64,000 nt of DNA from Plantactinospora soyae (lineage in GTDB: Bacteria > Actinomycetota > Actinomycetes > Mycobacteriales > Micromonosporaceae): NCBI RefSeq assembly GCF_014874095.1, contig NZ_JADBEB010000001.1:248001-312000 (forward strand). Direction: 5' to 3'. Both the position numbers and the translations under genes were made by a program. The notes under the pieces are model-generated. The model did not search any database. It was not told where the DNA came from and saw only the letters and a program-made list of their open reading frames with translations. Positions 26,268-34,357 of this stretch are shown here, in pieces. Position 1 is the first letter of the stretch. Each line of letters starts with the position of its first letter.

Positions 26268-29200
26268 TTGACCATTCCCTCGTTACCCGCCGCCGAGGGC
26301 GGCCGGGTGGCGCCGCGCCGCCGCCTGGCCGCCATCGCGGTCGCCGCGCTGGCAGCCGGCGTACTGCCGGTGCTGACCACCCCCACACCCGCCGCCGCCG
26401 CACCCCCGTCCGGCAACTACTGGGCCAAGCTGGGCGAGAACTCGGCCGCCAGGGCCGCCGGTCCCACCGACATCCGGGCCAGCCGGTACACCGGTTACAC
26501 CCTCGACCGGGCCGGCCTGGCCTCGGCGCTGGACCGGGCGCCACAGGAACGGATCGCGGCCGCCGACGCCGACGCGCTCGTCGTGTCGCTGCCCACTCCG
26601 GACGGCGAATTCCAGCGCTTCGAGCTGGTGGACTCGCCGGTGATGGCGCCCGGCCTCGCCGCCCGGCACCCGGAGATCCGGACGTACGCCGGCAAGGGGC
26701 TGGACGATCCGACCGCGAGGGTCCGGGCCGACCTCACCCCGCTGGGCTTCCACGCCTCGGTCCGCTCCGAGCACGGCGTCTGGTACGTCGACCCGTACAG
26801 CCGGCAGGACCAGAGCCGGTACGCCAGCTACTACGTCAAGGACAGCGTCAACCCGGACGCCCCGTTCGCGGAGCGTGAGGACGTCGCCAGTACCGCCGAG
26901 GCGCTCGCCGACGACGTCGGGTCCGCCCCGTCGACCACGGCCGGCGGAGACGTCCAACTGCGGACGTACCGGCTCGCCCTGGTGACCGACCCGTCCTACG
27001 CCACCTACTTCGGCCCGGAGAACGTCACCGCGGCCAAGGTGACGTTGGTGAACCGGGTCACCCAGATCTACGAGGACGAGACCGCGATCCGGCTGGTACT
27101 GGTCGACGAGACCGACAAGACCAACCTGAACACCTCGGCCGAGGCGATCGGCGCGAACGGCCCGTGCGGTATCGCCCCCTGTTACACGGCGGCACAGCTC
27201 ACCTCCTGCGGCAGCGGCACGCTGAGCCGCAACCAGATCGTGCTCGGCCAGCTCGTCGGCGCCGGAAACTACGACGTCGGGCACATCGGCCTCGGCGTCA
27301 ACGGCGGCGGGATCGCCGGGCTGGGCGTGGTCGGCGGGGCCAACAAGGCACGCGGCTGCACCGGCCTGCCGACCCCGGTCGGTGACTTCTTCGCCGTCGA
27401 CTACGTGGCGCACGAGATCGGGCACCAGTTCGCCGGCAACCACACCTTCAACGGCACCCAGTGGAACTGCTCCGGCGGAAACCGCAGCGCCGCCAACTCG
27501 TACGAGCCGGGCAGCGGTTCGTCGATCATGGCGTACGCCGGGATCTGTCAGCAGGACAACCTGCAACCGCACAGCGACCCGTACTGGTCGCAGCGCAGCT
27601 ACACCGAGATCACCAGTTACATCACGTCGAACCGTCCCGCGATCAACGAGGTGCAGAACGTCTCGCTGCGCGACTTCGACACCGCCGGTGACTCGTTCAC
27701 GATCAGCTACGCGGGCGGGGAGTCCGCGCCGATCGTCCGGGGCGGCAACTACACCACCGGTGGGATCAAGGCCGCCATCGAGGCGATCCCGGGCTGGCCG
27801 GCCGGCGCCATGGTCGGCGTCGCGGCGTTCGGCGGCACCGGAGTACTCGACGACACCGGTTTCCAGGTCACCTTCGCCAGTGGACCGGTCGCGGCCACCA
27901 ACGTCGGCGCGCTCGCCGTCACCGCCGGCACCGGCGCGTCCGGCTTCGTCGGCGAGACGGCCAAGGGCGGCGCGGTGGACAACGGTGGCTGGAAGGTCGA
28001 GGAGACCGCCAACCACGCCCCGGTGGTCACCGTTCCGGCCGCGTACACCATCCCGGTCCGTACGCCGTTCGCGCTGACCGGTGGCGCCACCGACGCGGAC
28101 GGCGACACGCTGACGTACCTGTGGGAGCAGAACGACCGAGGGGCCGCCGCCGGAACCGCGCTGGTCAGCAACAGCAAGGTCAACGGTCCGCTGTTCCGCC
28201 AGTTCGGCACGGCGGCGATCGTCAGCCCGACCGACACCCTGGAGTACCACTCCCCCGGGTTGAACGCGGTGACCACCAACCCCACCCGGGTCTTCCCCGA
28301 CCTGGTGCAGATCGCGAGGAACAACACCAACGCCAGGACCGGGACCTGCCCGGCCGCGCCGCCGGTTCCGCCGACCGGCGGAGCCAGCAACGTCCCGCCG
28401 GAGGTCGTCGACTGCTACTCGGAGTTCCTGCCCACCGCCGCCTGGACCGGCTTCACCGGTGACCGGACCCTGCACTTCCGGCTCACCGCCCGGGACGCCC
28501 GCCCCGGCGGCGGCGGCATCGGCAGCGCCGACACGGCACTGACCCTCGCCCCGGCCGCCGGCCCGTTCCTGGTCACCTCGCAGTCCTCCGGCGAGGCCGT
28601 CACCGGCGGCACCGCGCTACCGGTGAGCTGGGACGTGGCCGGCACCGACGCCGCACCGATCGGCGTCAGCGAGGTGAAGATCTCGCTCTCCGTCGACGGC
28701 GGAAACACCTTCCCGCACGTGCTGGCCGAACGGACCGCCAACGACGGCACCGAGACGGTGAGCCTGCCGAACGTCGGCGCGAAGGCGGCCCGGATCAAGG
28801 TGGAGGCGGTCGGCAACGTCTTCTTCGACCTGAACGACGCCGACTTCGCGCTCCGGGCCGGGCCGGAGGTCACCCTCGACCCACCGGCCCAGGTCGTGAC
28901 GGTCCAGTACAGCGACCCCGTGGTACCGGAGGTCCAGGTCCGGGCGACCGACCCGGACGGCACCGCGGCCGGGCTCACCGCGACCGCCACCGGGCTTCCC
29001 ACCGGCCTGGTCCTGGGCGGCGGCAAGGCACCGGACGAACCGGACACGGCCCCCGGTACCGCCGTCTGGGGCATCGTCGGGAACAACCGGGCGACCCCTG
29101 GCGACTACCCGGTGACGGTGACCGTCTCCGACGCCGACGGACTGACCGGGACCGTCTCGTTCCTGATCCGGGTCGTGCCGGAGCAGGCCGAGGTGACGTA

Positions 29201-29972
29201 CACCGGCGACAGCCTGACGTCCGGCAAGACCGCCGCCGGCACGCCCGTCCTGCTCCAGGCCACCCTCCGGGAGGTCTCGCCGTACACCGGGCCCGAACCG
29301 TGGCCGGGTGACGTCGGCACCGCGACGGTGACCTTCGCGGCCGGCAGTCGCACGCTCTGCACGGACGTGCCGGCCCCGCTCGGTACGCCCGACTTCGCCG
29401 CCGTGGCCAGCTGTACGGCGACCCTGCCGACCGGCGGCCACGACGTCACCGTCACGCTCGGCGGCAACTACGCGGGCAGCACCTCGGCCCGGGTCGAGGT
29501 GGCCCGGCCGGACACCCGGGTGGTGCTCGGCGGCGGTTCGGTGACCCCGACCCGGTCCGCCGGGGCGTACCCGGTGGATCCGAAGTCCCGGGCCGACTTC
29601 ACGGTGCTCGTCGCGCAGACCCCACTCGGCGGCACCGGTACGGCGACCCTGTCGTTCCGCTCCGAGGGCCGGAAGTACGAGATCCGCGGCGTCGGCCTCG
29701 ACTCGTTCGGCGTACGGTCCAGCGGCGGCACCGACCGGCTGGACCTGCGTACCCGGGCCGGCCTGTACGACGTCACCGATCCCCGCCGCACGGTAACGGT
29801 GGCCACCGGACTCACCCTCCGGGTCACCGGCACCGACCGTGGCCTGCTCAGTGGGAAGGACGGCATCGGGGTCACCCTGACCGAGGGTGACCGGCTACTC
29901 CTCTCCACCGACTGGACCGGGCTGACCACGCAGGAGATCAACCTGACCGGCGGGACCCTCCTGGTCCTGTGA
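26268..29972 (+). CDS. Large secreted zinc metalloprotease (reprolysin-like, multidomain)
   Basis: A 1,234-residue exported protein. An Arg-rich start and LAAIAVAALAAGVLPVL form a signal peptide cut near residue 45 (PAAAA). After a prodomain, HEIGHQFAGNH at residues 382-392 is a metzincin-type zinc site. Beyond it are immunoglobulin-like modules (TLTYLWEQND near 620, DRTLHFRLTARD near 745) and a C-terminal adhesion-like tail of beta repeats. It probably degrades extracellular protein. The start is TTG 26268, seven bases after AAGGAG; a GTG at 26208 has no such site. It is a single gene. Confidence 0.85.
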   Translation: MTIPSLPAAEGGRVAPRRRLAAIAVAALAAGVLPVLTTPTPAAAAPPSGNYWAKLGENSAARAAGPTDIRASRYTGYTLDRAGLASALDRAPQERIAAADADALVVSLPTPDGEFQRFELVDSPVMAPGLAARHPEIRTYAGKGLDDPTARVRADLTPLGFHASVRSEHGVWYVDPYSRQDQSRYASYYVKDSVNPDAPFAEREDVASTAEALADDVGSAPSTTAGGDVQLRTYRLALVTDPSYATYFGPENVTAAKVTLVNRVTQIYEDETAIRLVLVDETDKTNLNTSAEAIGANGPCGIAPCYTAAQLTSCGSGTLSRNQIVLGQLVGAGNYDVGHIGLGVNGGGIAGLGVVGGANKARGCTGLPTPVGDFFAVDYVAHEIGHQFAGNHTFNGTQWNCSGGNRSAANSYEPGSGSSIMAYAGICQQDNLQPHSDPYWSQRSYTEITSYITSNRPAINEVQNVSLRDFDTAGDSFTISYAGGESAPIVRGGNYTTGGIKAAIEAIPGWPAGAMVGVAAFGGTGVLDDTGFQVTFASGPVAATNVGALAVTAGTGASGFVGETAKGGAVDNGGWKVEETANHAPVVTVPAAYTIPVRTPFALTGGATDADGDTLTYLWEQNDRGAAAGTALVSNSKVNGPLFRQFGTAAIVSPTDTLEYHSPGLNAVTTNPTRVFPDLVQIARNNTNARTGTCPAAPPVPPTGGASNVPPEVVDCYSEFLPTAAWTGFTGDRTLHFRLTARDARPGGGGIGSADTALTLAPAAGPFLVTSQSSGEAVTGGTALPVSWDVAGTDAAPIGVSEVKISLSVDGGNTFPHVLAERTANDGTETVSLPNVGAKAARIKVEAVGNVFFDLNDADFALRAGPEVTLDPPAQVVTVQYSDPVVPEVQVRATDPDGTAAGLTATATGLPTGLVLGGGKAPDEPDTAPGTAVWGIVGNNRATPGDYPVTVTVSDADGLTGTVSFLIRVVPEQAEVTYTGDSLTSGKTAAGTPVLLQATLREVSPYTGPEPWPGDVGTATVTFAAGSRTLCTDVPAPLGTPDFAAVASCTATLPTGGHDVTVTLGGNYAGSTSARVEVARPDTRVVLGGGSVTPTRSAGAYPVDPKSRADFTVLVAQTPLGGTGTATLSFRSEGRKYEIRGVGLDSFGVRSSGGTDRLDLRTRAGLYDVTDPRRTVTVATGLTLRVTGTDRGLLSGKDGIGVTLTEGDRLLLSTDWTGLTTQEINLTGGTLLVL

Positions 29973-30012
29973 GTTATGGGAAGGGCCTCTCCCCGTCGGG
30001 TACGTGGTGGTT

Positions 30013-30036
30013 CTAGGGGTCGTTGCAACACGGTGG
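30013..30036 (-). mobile_element. Remnant IS30-type element end
   Basis: Reading leftward, directly after the stop of the transposase remnant, comes TGTTGCAACGACCCC. This resembles the terminal sequence I associate with IS30-family elements of actinobacteria. No matching opposite end is visible within the window, so the element has been cut away on the other side. Confidence 0.4.
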
Positions 30037-30102
30037 TTAGCCGGTGACGGCTAGGACTTTAGCGAGGCGCTCGGCTGGGCTGTCCCAGCCGAGCGTTTCT
30101 CT
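30037..30102 (-). pseudogene. C-terminal remnant of an IS30-family transposase
   Basis: Reading leftward in one frame gives RETLGWDSPAERLAKVLAVTG and a TAA stop at 30039-30037. The pattern R.TLGW.(S/T)PAE.L is the C-terminal signature of IS30 transposases. Upstream in the same frame the sequence quickly stops resembling a transposase (TEDATGSRPG), so only about 20 codons survive. The remnant contains a perfect 12-base inverted repeat (30068-30095) that looks like a terminator but falls inside these codons. Confidence 0.7.
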
Positions 30103-30223
30103 TGTTCCGGGTCGAGATCCGGTTGCGTCCTCGGTCGGGTATCCGTCACGGCCATGGCAGTCGCTCGCCAGGCAGCGTCAGTTGCCGGGGAGGCCGGACG
30201 GACGGTCCGGCCTCCCGGGTGCG

Positions 30224-31096
30224 TCAGTTGCCTTCGCCGGCGCCACCGCATTGGCCGAGGACCCAGCCAGCGCCACGGTGGCAGTTGGCGGGCGGGGAGG
30301 GTGCGGTGCCGTCCGGGGACGCCCAGATGACGATGCTGTTGTTCGTGCCGTAGGCGGCGTCGTAGATCTTCCACGTCCCGGGGACCTGGTCGGCCGGGGC
30401 GTCCAGAGACTTCCAGCCGACGCGGTACAGGAGAGTTTTGCCCTGCGCTGCGACGATCTTGCGGACCTCGGCGACGGTCTTGCCGCGCAGCGCGTCGGTC
30501 TCGGCGTCGCCGCCGGACGGGGTGCCGACCTCGTCTTGCTCGCCCGGCAGTGGAGTGCGGCCGAACGTGATCCGGGCGTACGTCTTGAAGTCGAGCGGAA
30601 CCTTGACGCCGACGGTGCAGGAGCCGTTGGATGTGCAGTGGCCGGGGTCTTCGATGTAGGACAGCTTTCCGGACTCGCCGACCTCCTCGAAGACGACTTT
30701 GCCGACGTCCTCCGGCTGGACCGGGGCAAGGGTGATCTTGATGTCCAAGCCGCGACGCTTGAGCTCAGCCTCGTACCGGGCTGGGTCCGCGGCCGGATCC
30801 TTGATCGTGATGACCAGGTACCCGGCGTTCTCGGTGATCGACAATGCGTAGGCTGGCGGCGGTCCGCCGACGGGTGACGAGGACGGCAACGCAGCGAAGA
30901 CGGCGAAGGCGGCCGCGGCAAGCCCGGCGACGACCGCGACGGCGACGAGCCCACGCTGTCGGGTGCGGACCCGCGCGGGCCGGCCCGCGGTGGCCATGAT
31001 GCCGTGCATAAGGGTCTCGTCCGGGCTGGTCCGCAGGTGAACGGTAGGGGCAAGCAGACGGATCAGGTCGTCCTGCTTTTCGTCGACGTCATGCAT
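30224..31096 (-). CDS. Membrane protein partnered with an ECF sigma factor, PASTA-like C-terminus
   Basis: A 290-residue protein: about 55 cytoplasmic residues, one membrane helix (residues 49-69, GLVAVAVVAGLAAAAFAVFAAL) and a 220-residue exterior. The exterior has GHCTSNGSCTVG, probably a disulfide, and LRGKTVAEVRKIVAAQGKTLLY, the build of a PASTA domain. It starts inside the last codons of the sigma factor gene (eight-base overlap), so it is the likely anti-sigma or signal receptor. It lacks the HxxxCxxC zinc motif of ZAS anti-sigma factors, so the mechanism is unclear. Confidence 0.7.
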   Translation of the reverse strand: MHDVDEKQDDLIRLLAPTVHLRTSPDETLMHGIMATAGRPARVRTRQRGLVAVAVVAGLAAAAFAVFAALPSSSPVGGPPPAYALSITENAGYLVITIKDPAADPARYEAELKRRGLDIKITLAPVQPEDVGKVVFEEVGESGKLSYIEDPGHCTSNGSCTVGVKVPLDFKTYARITFGRTPLPGEQDEVGTPSGGDAETDALRGKTVAEVRKIVAAQGKTLLYRVGWKSLDAPADQVPGTWKIYDAAYGTNNSIVIWASPDGTAPSPPANCHRGAGWVLGQCGGAGEGN

Positions 31097-31667
31097 CGGA
31101 ACTCCTCAGCGGCGTGGTGACAGCGGTCAGGGTGAGCGCGTCGGCAAGACGCTTACGGGCCCGGTGCAACCGGATACGGGCCGCGTTGACGGAGCAGTCG
31201 AGCGTGACGGCGAGGTCCTCGGCGCTCAGGCCTTCCCAGGCAACGAGCCGCAACACCTCCCGATCACCCTCCGTCAGGGCGGCGAACGCCGCCCCGAGCG
31301 ACGCCGGAACGTCCGGCTGCACCACTGTCGCCTGCGACAGCTCCTGCCGCAGCCGCTCCGCCAGGTCGGCCCGCCGACGATCCGCCCGATGCTGGTTGGC
31401 CATCACGTTGCGGGCCACCCCGAACAGCCACGGGCGAGCCCGATCAGGGGGAATCTCATCGATCCGCCGCCACGCCACGAGAAACGTGTCGGCGACAACA
31501 TCGGCGGCGTCCTGCGGCCGGTCCACCCGGCGCAACGCGTATCCAAGCAGGTCCTGATAGCAACTGCGATAGAGGTCTTCGAACCGAGTGGCGCTGGAAG
31601 GTGCTCGTGCCAAGGCGTGGCTCCCGGGTCTCGGAGGGCGGTTGTCACCAGATACGTGTCCGCCCAC
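31089..31667 (-). CDS. ECF RNA polymerase sigma factor
   Basis: A 192-residue sigma-70 family protein of ECF type. Region 2 is FEDLYRSCYQDLLGYALRRV with DAADVVADTFLVAWRRID and RPWLFGVARNVMAN; region 4 is LTEGDREVLRLVAWEGLSAEDLA followed by the recognition helix CSVNAARIRLHRARKRL. The linker is short and region 3 absent, as expected. It overlaps by eight bases the membrane protein gene at 31096, the usual sigma/anti-sigma layout. The first 25 residues are poorly conserved and the true start could be a little downstream of 31667. Confidence 0.9.
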   Translation of the reverse strand: MGGHVSGDNRPPRPGSHALARAPSSATRFEDLYRSCYQDLLGYALRRVDRPQDAADVVADTFLVAWRRIDEIPPDRARPWLFGVARNVMANQHRADRRRADLAERLRQELSQATVVQPDVPASLGAAFAALTEGDREVLRLVAWEGLSAEDLAVTLDCSVNAARIRLHRARKRLADALTLTAVTTPLRSSDA

Positions 31668-31856
31668 GGCCGATCATTTCAACGCCCACTTCTCTGGCGC
31701 CGTGTCTTCGCACGCCGCCGTCCGTCCCGCCTCGCCGGAGTCCGTCGACCCGTCGAAATGACGGCGGTAGCGGACCTCGGTCAGCGGAAAAAGCCTCGAG
31801 CGCTGCCCGTCATGGTCGATGCGCCGGCACGCCAGATCTCGGCGATACCGCAGGAA

Positions 31857-31905
31857 CCTGCCCCGAGCTGCCATGACCACGGGGAGGTCGGCAGCTCGGG
31901 GCAGG
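31857..31905 (-). terminator. Hairpin terminator of the small Cys-protein operon
   Basis: CCTGCCCCGAGCTGCC (31857-31872) and GGCAGCTCGGGGCAGG (31890-31905) form a perfect 16-base stem with a 17-base loop. It sits 23 bases beyond the stop of the leftward gene at 31929. Reading leftward the stem is followed by TTCCT, so weak termination in that direction is likely. The rest of 31668-31928 holds nothing else I recognise. Confidence 0.7.
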
Positions 31906-31928
31906 CATCGGGTGATGAGGGAGGTCAG

Positions 31929-32177
31929 TCAGCGGCGGCGGGGTACCCAGTGGAGGAACCGGCCGACGAGCAGCGTGGGGGGTACCTCGGGCAGCTCTTG
32001 CAGGGCGCGGGCAAGGTGGCTACCGAGGTACACCATCAGGCCCACCCGACTACCTCGGAAGCCGATCAGCAGCGCCAGCCGCCCGTCCGGGCACGGCCAG
32101 TCGAGGCCGCAGGCCCGGCACCGGTAGGAGGGACGCACCGGCACGTGCCGCCGCCAACGCTCCTCGCGGCCGATCAT
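31929..32177 (-). CDS. Small protein with CxxC..WxCPD motif
   Basis: An 82-residue basic protein. YRCRACGLDWPCPDGR (about residues 17-32) gives three Cys in a C-x2-C-x4-C pattern; the rest is GFRGSRVGLMVYLGSHLARALQEL, one amphipathic or weakly hydrophobic helix, and a basic end. The motif C.CG..W.CPD also occurs in the preceding gene. The start ATG 32177 overlaps that gene's stop (ATGA). I do not know the family. Metal binding by the cysteines is possible. The pair is divergent from an XRE/DUF397 module. Confidence 0.65.
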   Translation of the reverse strand: MIGREERWRRHVPVRPSYRCRACGLDWPCPDGRLALLIGFRGSRVGLMVYLGSHLARALQELPEVPPTLLVGRFLHWVPRRR

Positions 32178-32557
32178 CTCGGCGCCGGTCGGGCTTCCTC
32201 GGCTCGGCCTGCCCGCGCGGCCTGCCCGGCTGTCAACGCACCGGCCCGGCCGATCTGGTGTCGCCCCGACGCCGAGTTCCACAGTGGATCGCGAACGTTA
32301 CGCGCTCGGACCCGAGCCGGCGGCGGACTGTCCGCCGTTACGACCATGGGTGCCGAGGCGCGGACGGCCGCCTGGTACGTGGCCGGGGTGAGCGGCGGCA
32401 CCTTCGGCGCGTACGGCATCGGGAGCAGTTCGATCGAGTCCGGGCACCGCCAGCGGAAGCCGCACCGGCAGTAGCGCCAGAGGCGGCGCCAGTCCCGCCG
32501 ATGCCGCAACCGTGTGCCGACCAGGAAGTCGATCAACAACCGGTAGAGCCTCCTCAT
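32174..32557 (-). CDS. Small protein with CxCG..WxCPD motif
   Basis: A 127-residue protein starting MRRLYRLLIDFLVGTRL. YCRCGFRWRCPDS (residues 29-41) matches in spacing the CGLDWPCPDG motif of the next gene. After it come a Pro-rich stretch (MPYAPKVPPLTPATY) and an Ala/Arg-rich tail. GAGGAGG lies eight bases before the ATG at 32557. A second possible start, GTG 32560, is directly upstream. Four-base overlap with the 82-residue gene shows an operon. Its leader contains a strong hairpin. The function is unknown. Confidence 0.65.
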   Translation of the reverse strand: MRRLYRLLIDFLVGTRLRHRRDWRRLWRYCRCGFRWRCPDSIELLPMPYAPKVPPLTPATYQAAVRASAPMVVTADSPPPARVRARNVRDPLWNSASGRHQIGRAGALTAGQAARAGRAEEARPAPR

Positions 32558-32580
32558 CACATGCCTCCTCGGGTAGTTGG

Positions 32581-32617
32581 CGGGAGCCGATCCCAGCGGA
32601 GTTGGGACCGGCTCCCG
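32581..32617 (-). promoter_or_regulatory. Hairpin in the leader of the small Cys-protein operon
   Basis: CGGGAGCCG-A-TCCCA (32581-32595) pairs with TGGGA-C-CGGCTCCCG (32603-32617): 14 base pairs with one mismatch and a seven-base loop. It lies 23-60 bases before the ATG at 32557, inside the probable 5' leader. It may be an attenuator, a transcript stabiliser or a protein-binding site; the remainder of 32618-32808 is the divergent promoter region. Confidence 0.45.
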
Positions 32618-32808
32618 ATGCGAGTTCCACCCGGGCGCTTGGCGGTCACCGAGCAGTCCTGCTGCTGCCACTCTCGGTGCCCCCACAACAGACATGCAAC
32701 GGTCTAAGCTGATGCATCCCTCGCTAGTCGTTCCTTTTTCACTATTCATCGGAAACAGTCCCAGATTCGGTCGACTGATTGCTTCAATTTGAGACAGGAG
32801 GTCCGGCG

Positions 32809-33678
32809 ATGACGGATGCGGGGTCGTCCATACCGCGCAGGCAACTCGGCCGAATCCTGCGGCAGGCTCGCGAACAGGCCGGGCTCTCCCTGGAGGCCGC
32901 CGGCTCCGACCTCGAATGGTCGCGCTCCACGATGTACCGGATCGAGGGTGGCCAGGCCGCCGTGAAGGCCCGGGACGTCGAGGCGATGTGCCGGCTCTAC
33001 GGCACCTCCGCCGAAATGACCGAGGCGCTGAAGAAGCTCGCCGCCGAAACCAAGGCGAAGGGGTGGTGGCACGCCTACGGCGACACCCTGCCGGCCTGGT
33101 TCGAGCTGTACGTCGGCCTGGAAGCGGCTGCCTCACGCCTACGTCACTGGCAGCCCGCCGCACTGCCCGGGTTGCTCCAGACCAGGGAGTACGCCGAACA
33201 CCTTCTGCGGTCGCACCCGGACATCCCGCCCCGCGAGGTCGGGCGGCTGGTCGAGGTCCGGATGGAACGCCAGAAGATTCTGACCCGGCACAAGCCCGAG
33301 CCACCGCGCCTGGAGGTCATCGTGGACGAGGGCGTGCTGCGCCGGCAGGCCCCCGGGATGGGTCGTCAACTCGCCCACCTCCAGGACCAGGCGACAGCCG
33401 GGGTGGCGAGCTTCCGGGTCGTCCCGCGATCCGTGGCGCCGAGCTTCGCCCTGACCGGCGGGCAGTTCATCATCCTGGAGTTCCCCCCGCTCGGGATCAG
33501 GACTCCCGAACCCACCACTGTCTACAGCGAGCTACTCACGGGCGCTCTCTACCTCGACAAGCCGGCGGAAGTTGCGACGTACGCTAAGGCATGGCGGGCG
33601 CTCGAAGAGGTGGCACTCGATCTGTCTCGGTCGGCCGACCTGATAGCGATGATCGGCAAGGAGATGAGCGATGACTGA
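32809..33678 (+). CDS. XRE family regulator, DUF5753 (WhiJ-like)
   Basis: A 289-residue regulator. Residues 12-66 form the HTH (LGRILRQAREQAGLSLEAAGSDLEWSRSTMYRIEGG). The rest is the DUF5753 domain: YVGLEAAAS, ALPGLLQTREYAEHLLRS, RLEVIVDEGVLRRQ and GALYLDKPAEV. AGGAGG precedes ATG 32809 at good spacing. The DUF397 gene begins in its last codons, the WhiJ-type layout. In Streptomyces such pairs act in development and secondary metabolism. It is divergent from the two small Cys-motif genes, which are the closest candidates for regulation. Confidence 0.9.
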   Translation: MTDAGSSIPRRQLGRILRQAREQAGLSLEAAGSDLEWSRSTMYRIEGGQAAVKARDVEAMCRLYGTSAEMTEALKKLAAETKAKGWWHAYGDTLPAWFELYVGLEAAASRLRHWQPAALPGLLQTREYAEHLLRSHPDIPPREVGRLVEVRMERQKILTRHKPEPPRLEVIVDEGVLRRQAPGMGRQLAHLQDQATAGVASFRVVPRSVAPSFALTGGQFIILEFPPLGIRTPEPTTVYSELLTGALYLDKPAEVATYAKAWRALEEVALDLSRSADLIAMIGKEMSDD

Positions 33679-33871
33679 CCAGTCCGGCGCCGAATGGCGC
33701 AAGTCCCGCCGGAGCAACGGCTCGGGCGGCGAGTGCGTGGAAGTCGCCGGCAACCTGTCCGGCGTCGTTCTGGTACGCGACACCAAGGACCGCGACGGTG
33801 GCACATTGACGTTCGCCCCCACCCCCTGGCGAGCCTTCGTCGACTTCGCGAAGCAGATCCCGACCGGCTGA
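33671..33871 (+). CDS. DUF397 small protein
   Basis: A 66-residue protein with the DUF397 hallmarks: EWRKSRRSNGSGGECVEVAG at the N-terminus, VLVRDTKDRDGGTL in the middle, and FAPTPWRAFVDFAKQ at the end. Members are the small partner of XRE/DUF5753 regulators and are thought to bind or counteract them. The start overlaps the regulator gene by eight bases, so the two are made together. Confidence 0.92.
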   Translation: MTDQSGAEWRKSRRSNGSGGECVEVAGNLSGVVLVRDTKDRDGGTLTFAPTPWRAFVDFAKQIPTG

Positions 33872-33960
33872 CCCCGCCGACCCACTCGCCCCGCCCGCTC
33901 CGGGCACACCGTCGAGGGATGACCGGCGCCCGATCGGGTACGAGATTGGGATGAACAGCG

Positions 33961-34214
33961 CAGCCGGTTCCGGCGCACGTACGGGCTCAATCTCGCCCTG
34001 AACGCAGGCTGGAACGCACTCGATCTTCCGGGCCCGCCGACCACGGCTCGCCCTGGCCGAGCTGATCATGCTGAACGCGGCCAACGTGCTCCTGCTGCGC
34101 CGGGCCTGGCGGGCCGACCGGATGGCCGGGGTGGCCCTGCTGCCGTACCTCGGCTGGACCGGCTTCGCCACCGGGCTGAACGCCGCGATCGCCGCCCGGA
34201 ACCCGGGTCGCTGA
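33961..34214 (+). pseudogene. TspO/MBR family relic, truncated and frameshifted
   Basis: Two frames together rebuild the C-terminal half of a TspO protein. The first gives RTYGLNLALNAGWNAL (to about 34018), the second, shifted by one base near 34020-34025, gives FRARRPRLALAELIMLNAAN and PYLGWTGFATGLNAAI up to the TGA at 34212-34214. PYL.W..FATALNAAI is the helix 5 signature of the family. The N-terminal half is missing. The gene is dead. It lies between the DUF397 gene and the DAHP synthase leader, so it may mark an old recombination point. Confidence 0.75.
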
Positions 34215-34284
34215 CCCCGCCTGGTCCGGGTTTGCGGGCGTACCAGGAAATGGGCAGCGGCATCCGGTCCGGCCCGGCGTCGGG

Positions 34285-34297
34285 TATGGTTCTCTGC
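34285..34297 (+). promoter_or_regulatory. -10 element for a leaderless DAHP leader transcript
   Basis: TATGGT at 34285-34290 is followed by seven bases and then GTG 34298. That places the expected transcription start at or next to the first base of the leader ORF. No clear -35 is seen. Confidence 0.45.
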
Positions 34298-34357
34298 GTG
34301 ACGCGCTCGTATCGATGGTTTAGTCAGCCGGCTTCGGAGCCGGTGACTCGGCCATGA
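34298..34357 (+). CDS. Aromatic-codon leader peptide of DAHP synthase
   Basis: A 19-codon ORF from GTG 34298 to TGA 34355-34357: MTRSYRWFSQPASEPVTRP. It carries Tyr (TAT, 34310), Trp (TGG, 34316) and Phe (TTT, 34319) almost in a row, the three end products of the pathway opened by the next gene. TAT and TTT are rare codons in DNA this rich in GC. A strong terminator lies 36 bases after its stop. This is the design of a ribosome-mediated attenuator: shortage of a charged aromatic tRNA would stall the ribosome on these codons. Confidence 0.65.
   Translation: MTRSYRWFSQPASEPVTRP

Noticed and set aside
30068-30095. Perfect 12-base hairpin with a four-base loop followed by TTTCT, like a strong terminator
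   Set aside because: It lies inside the codons of the IS30 transposase remnant (GWDSPAERL) and there is no gene directly before it on the plus strand, so I treat it as a coding coincidence.
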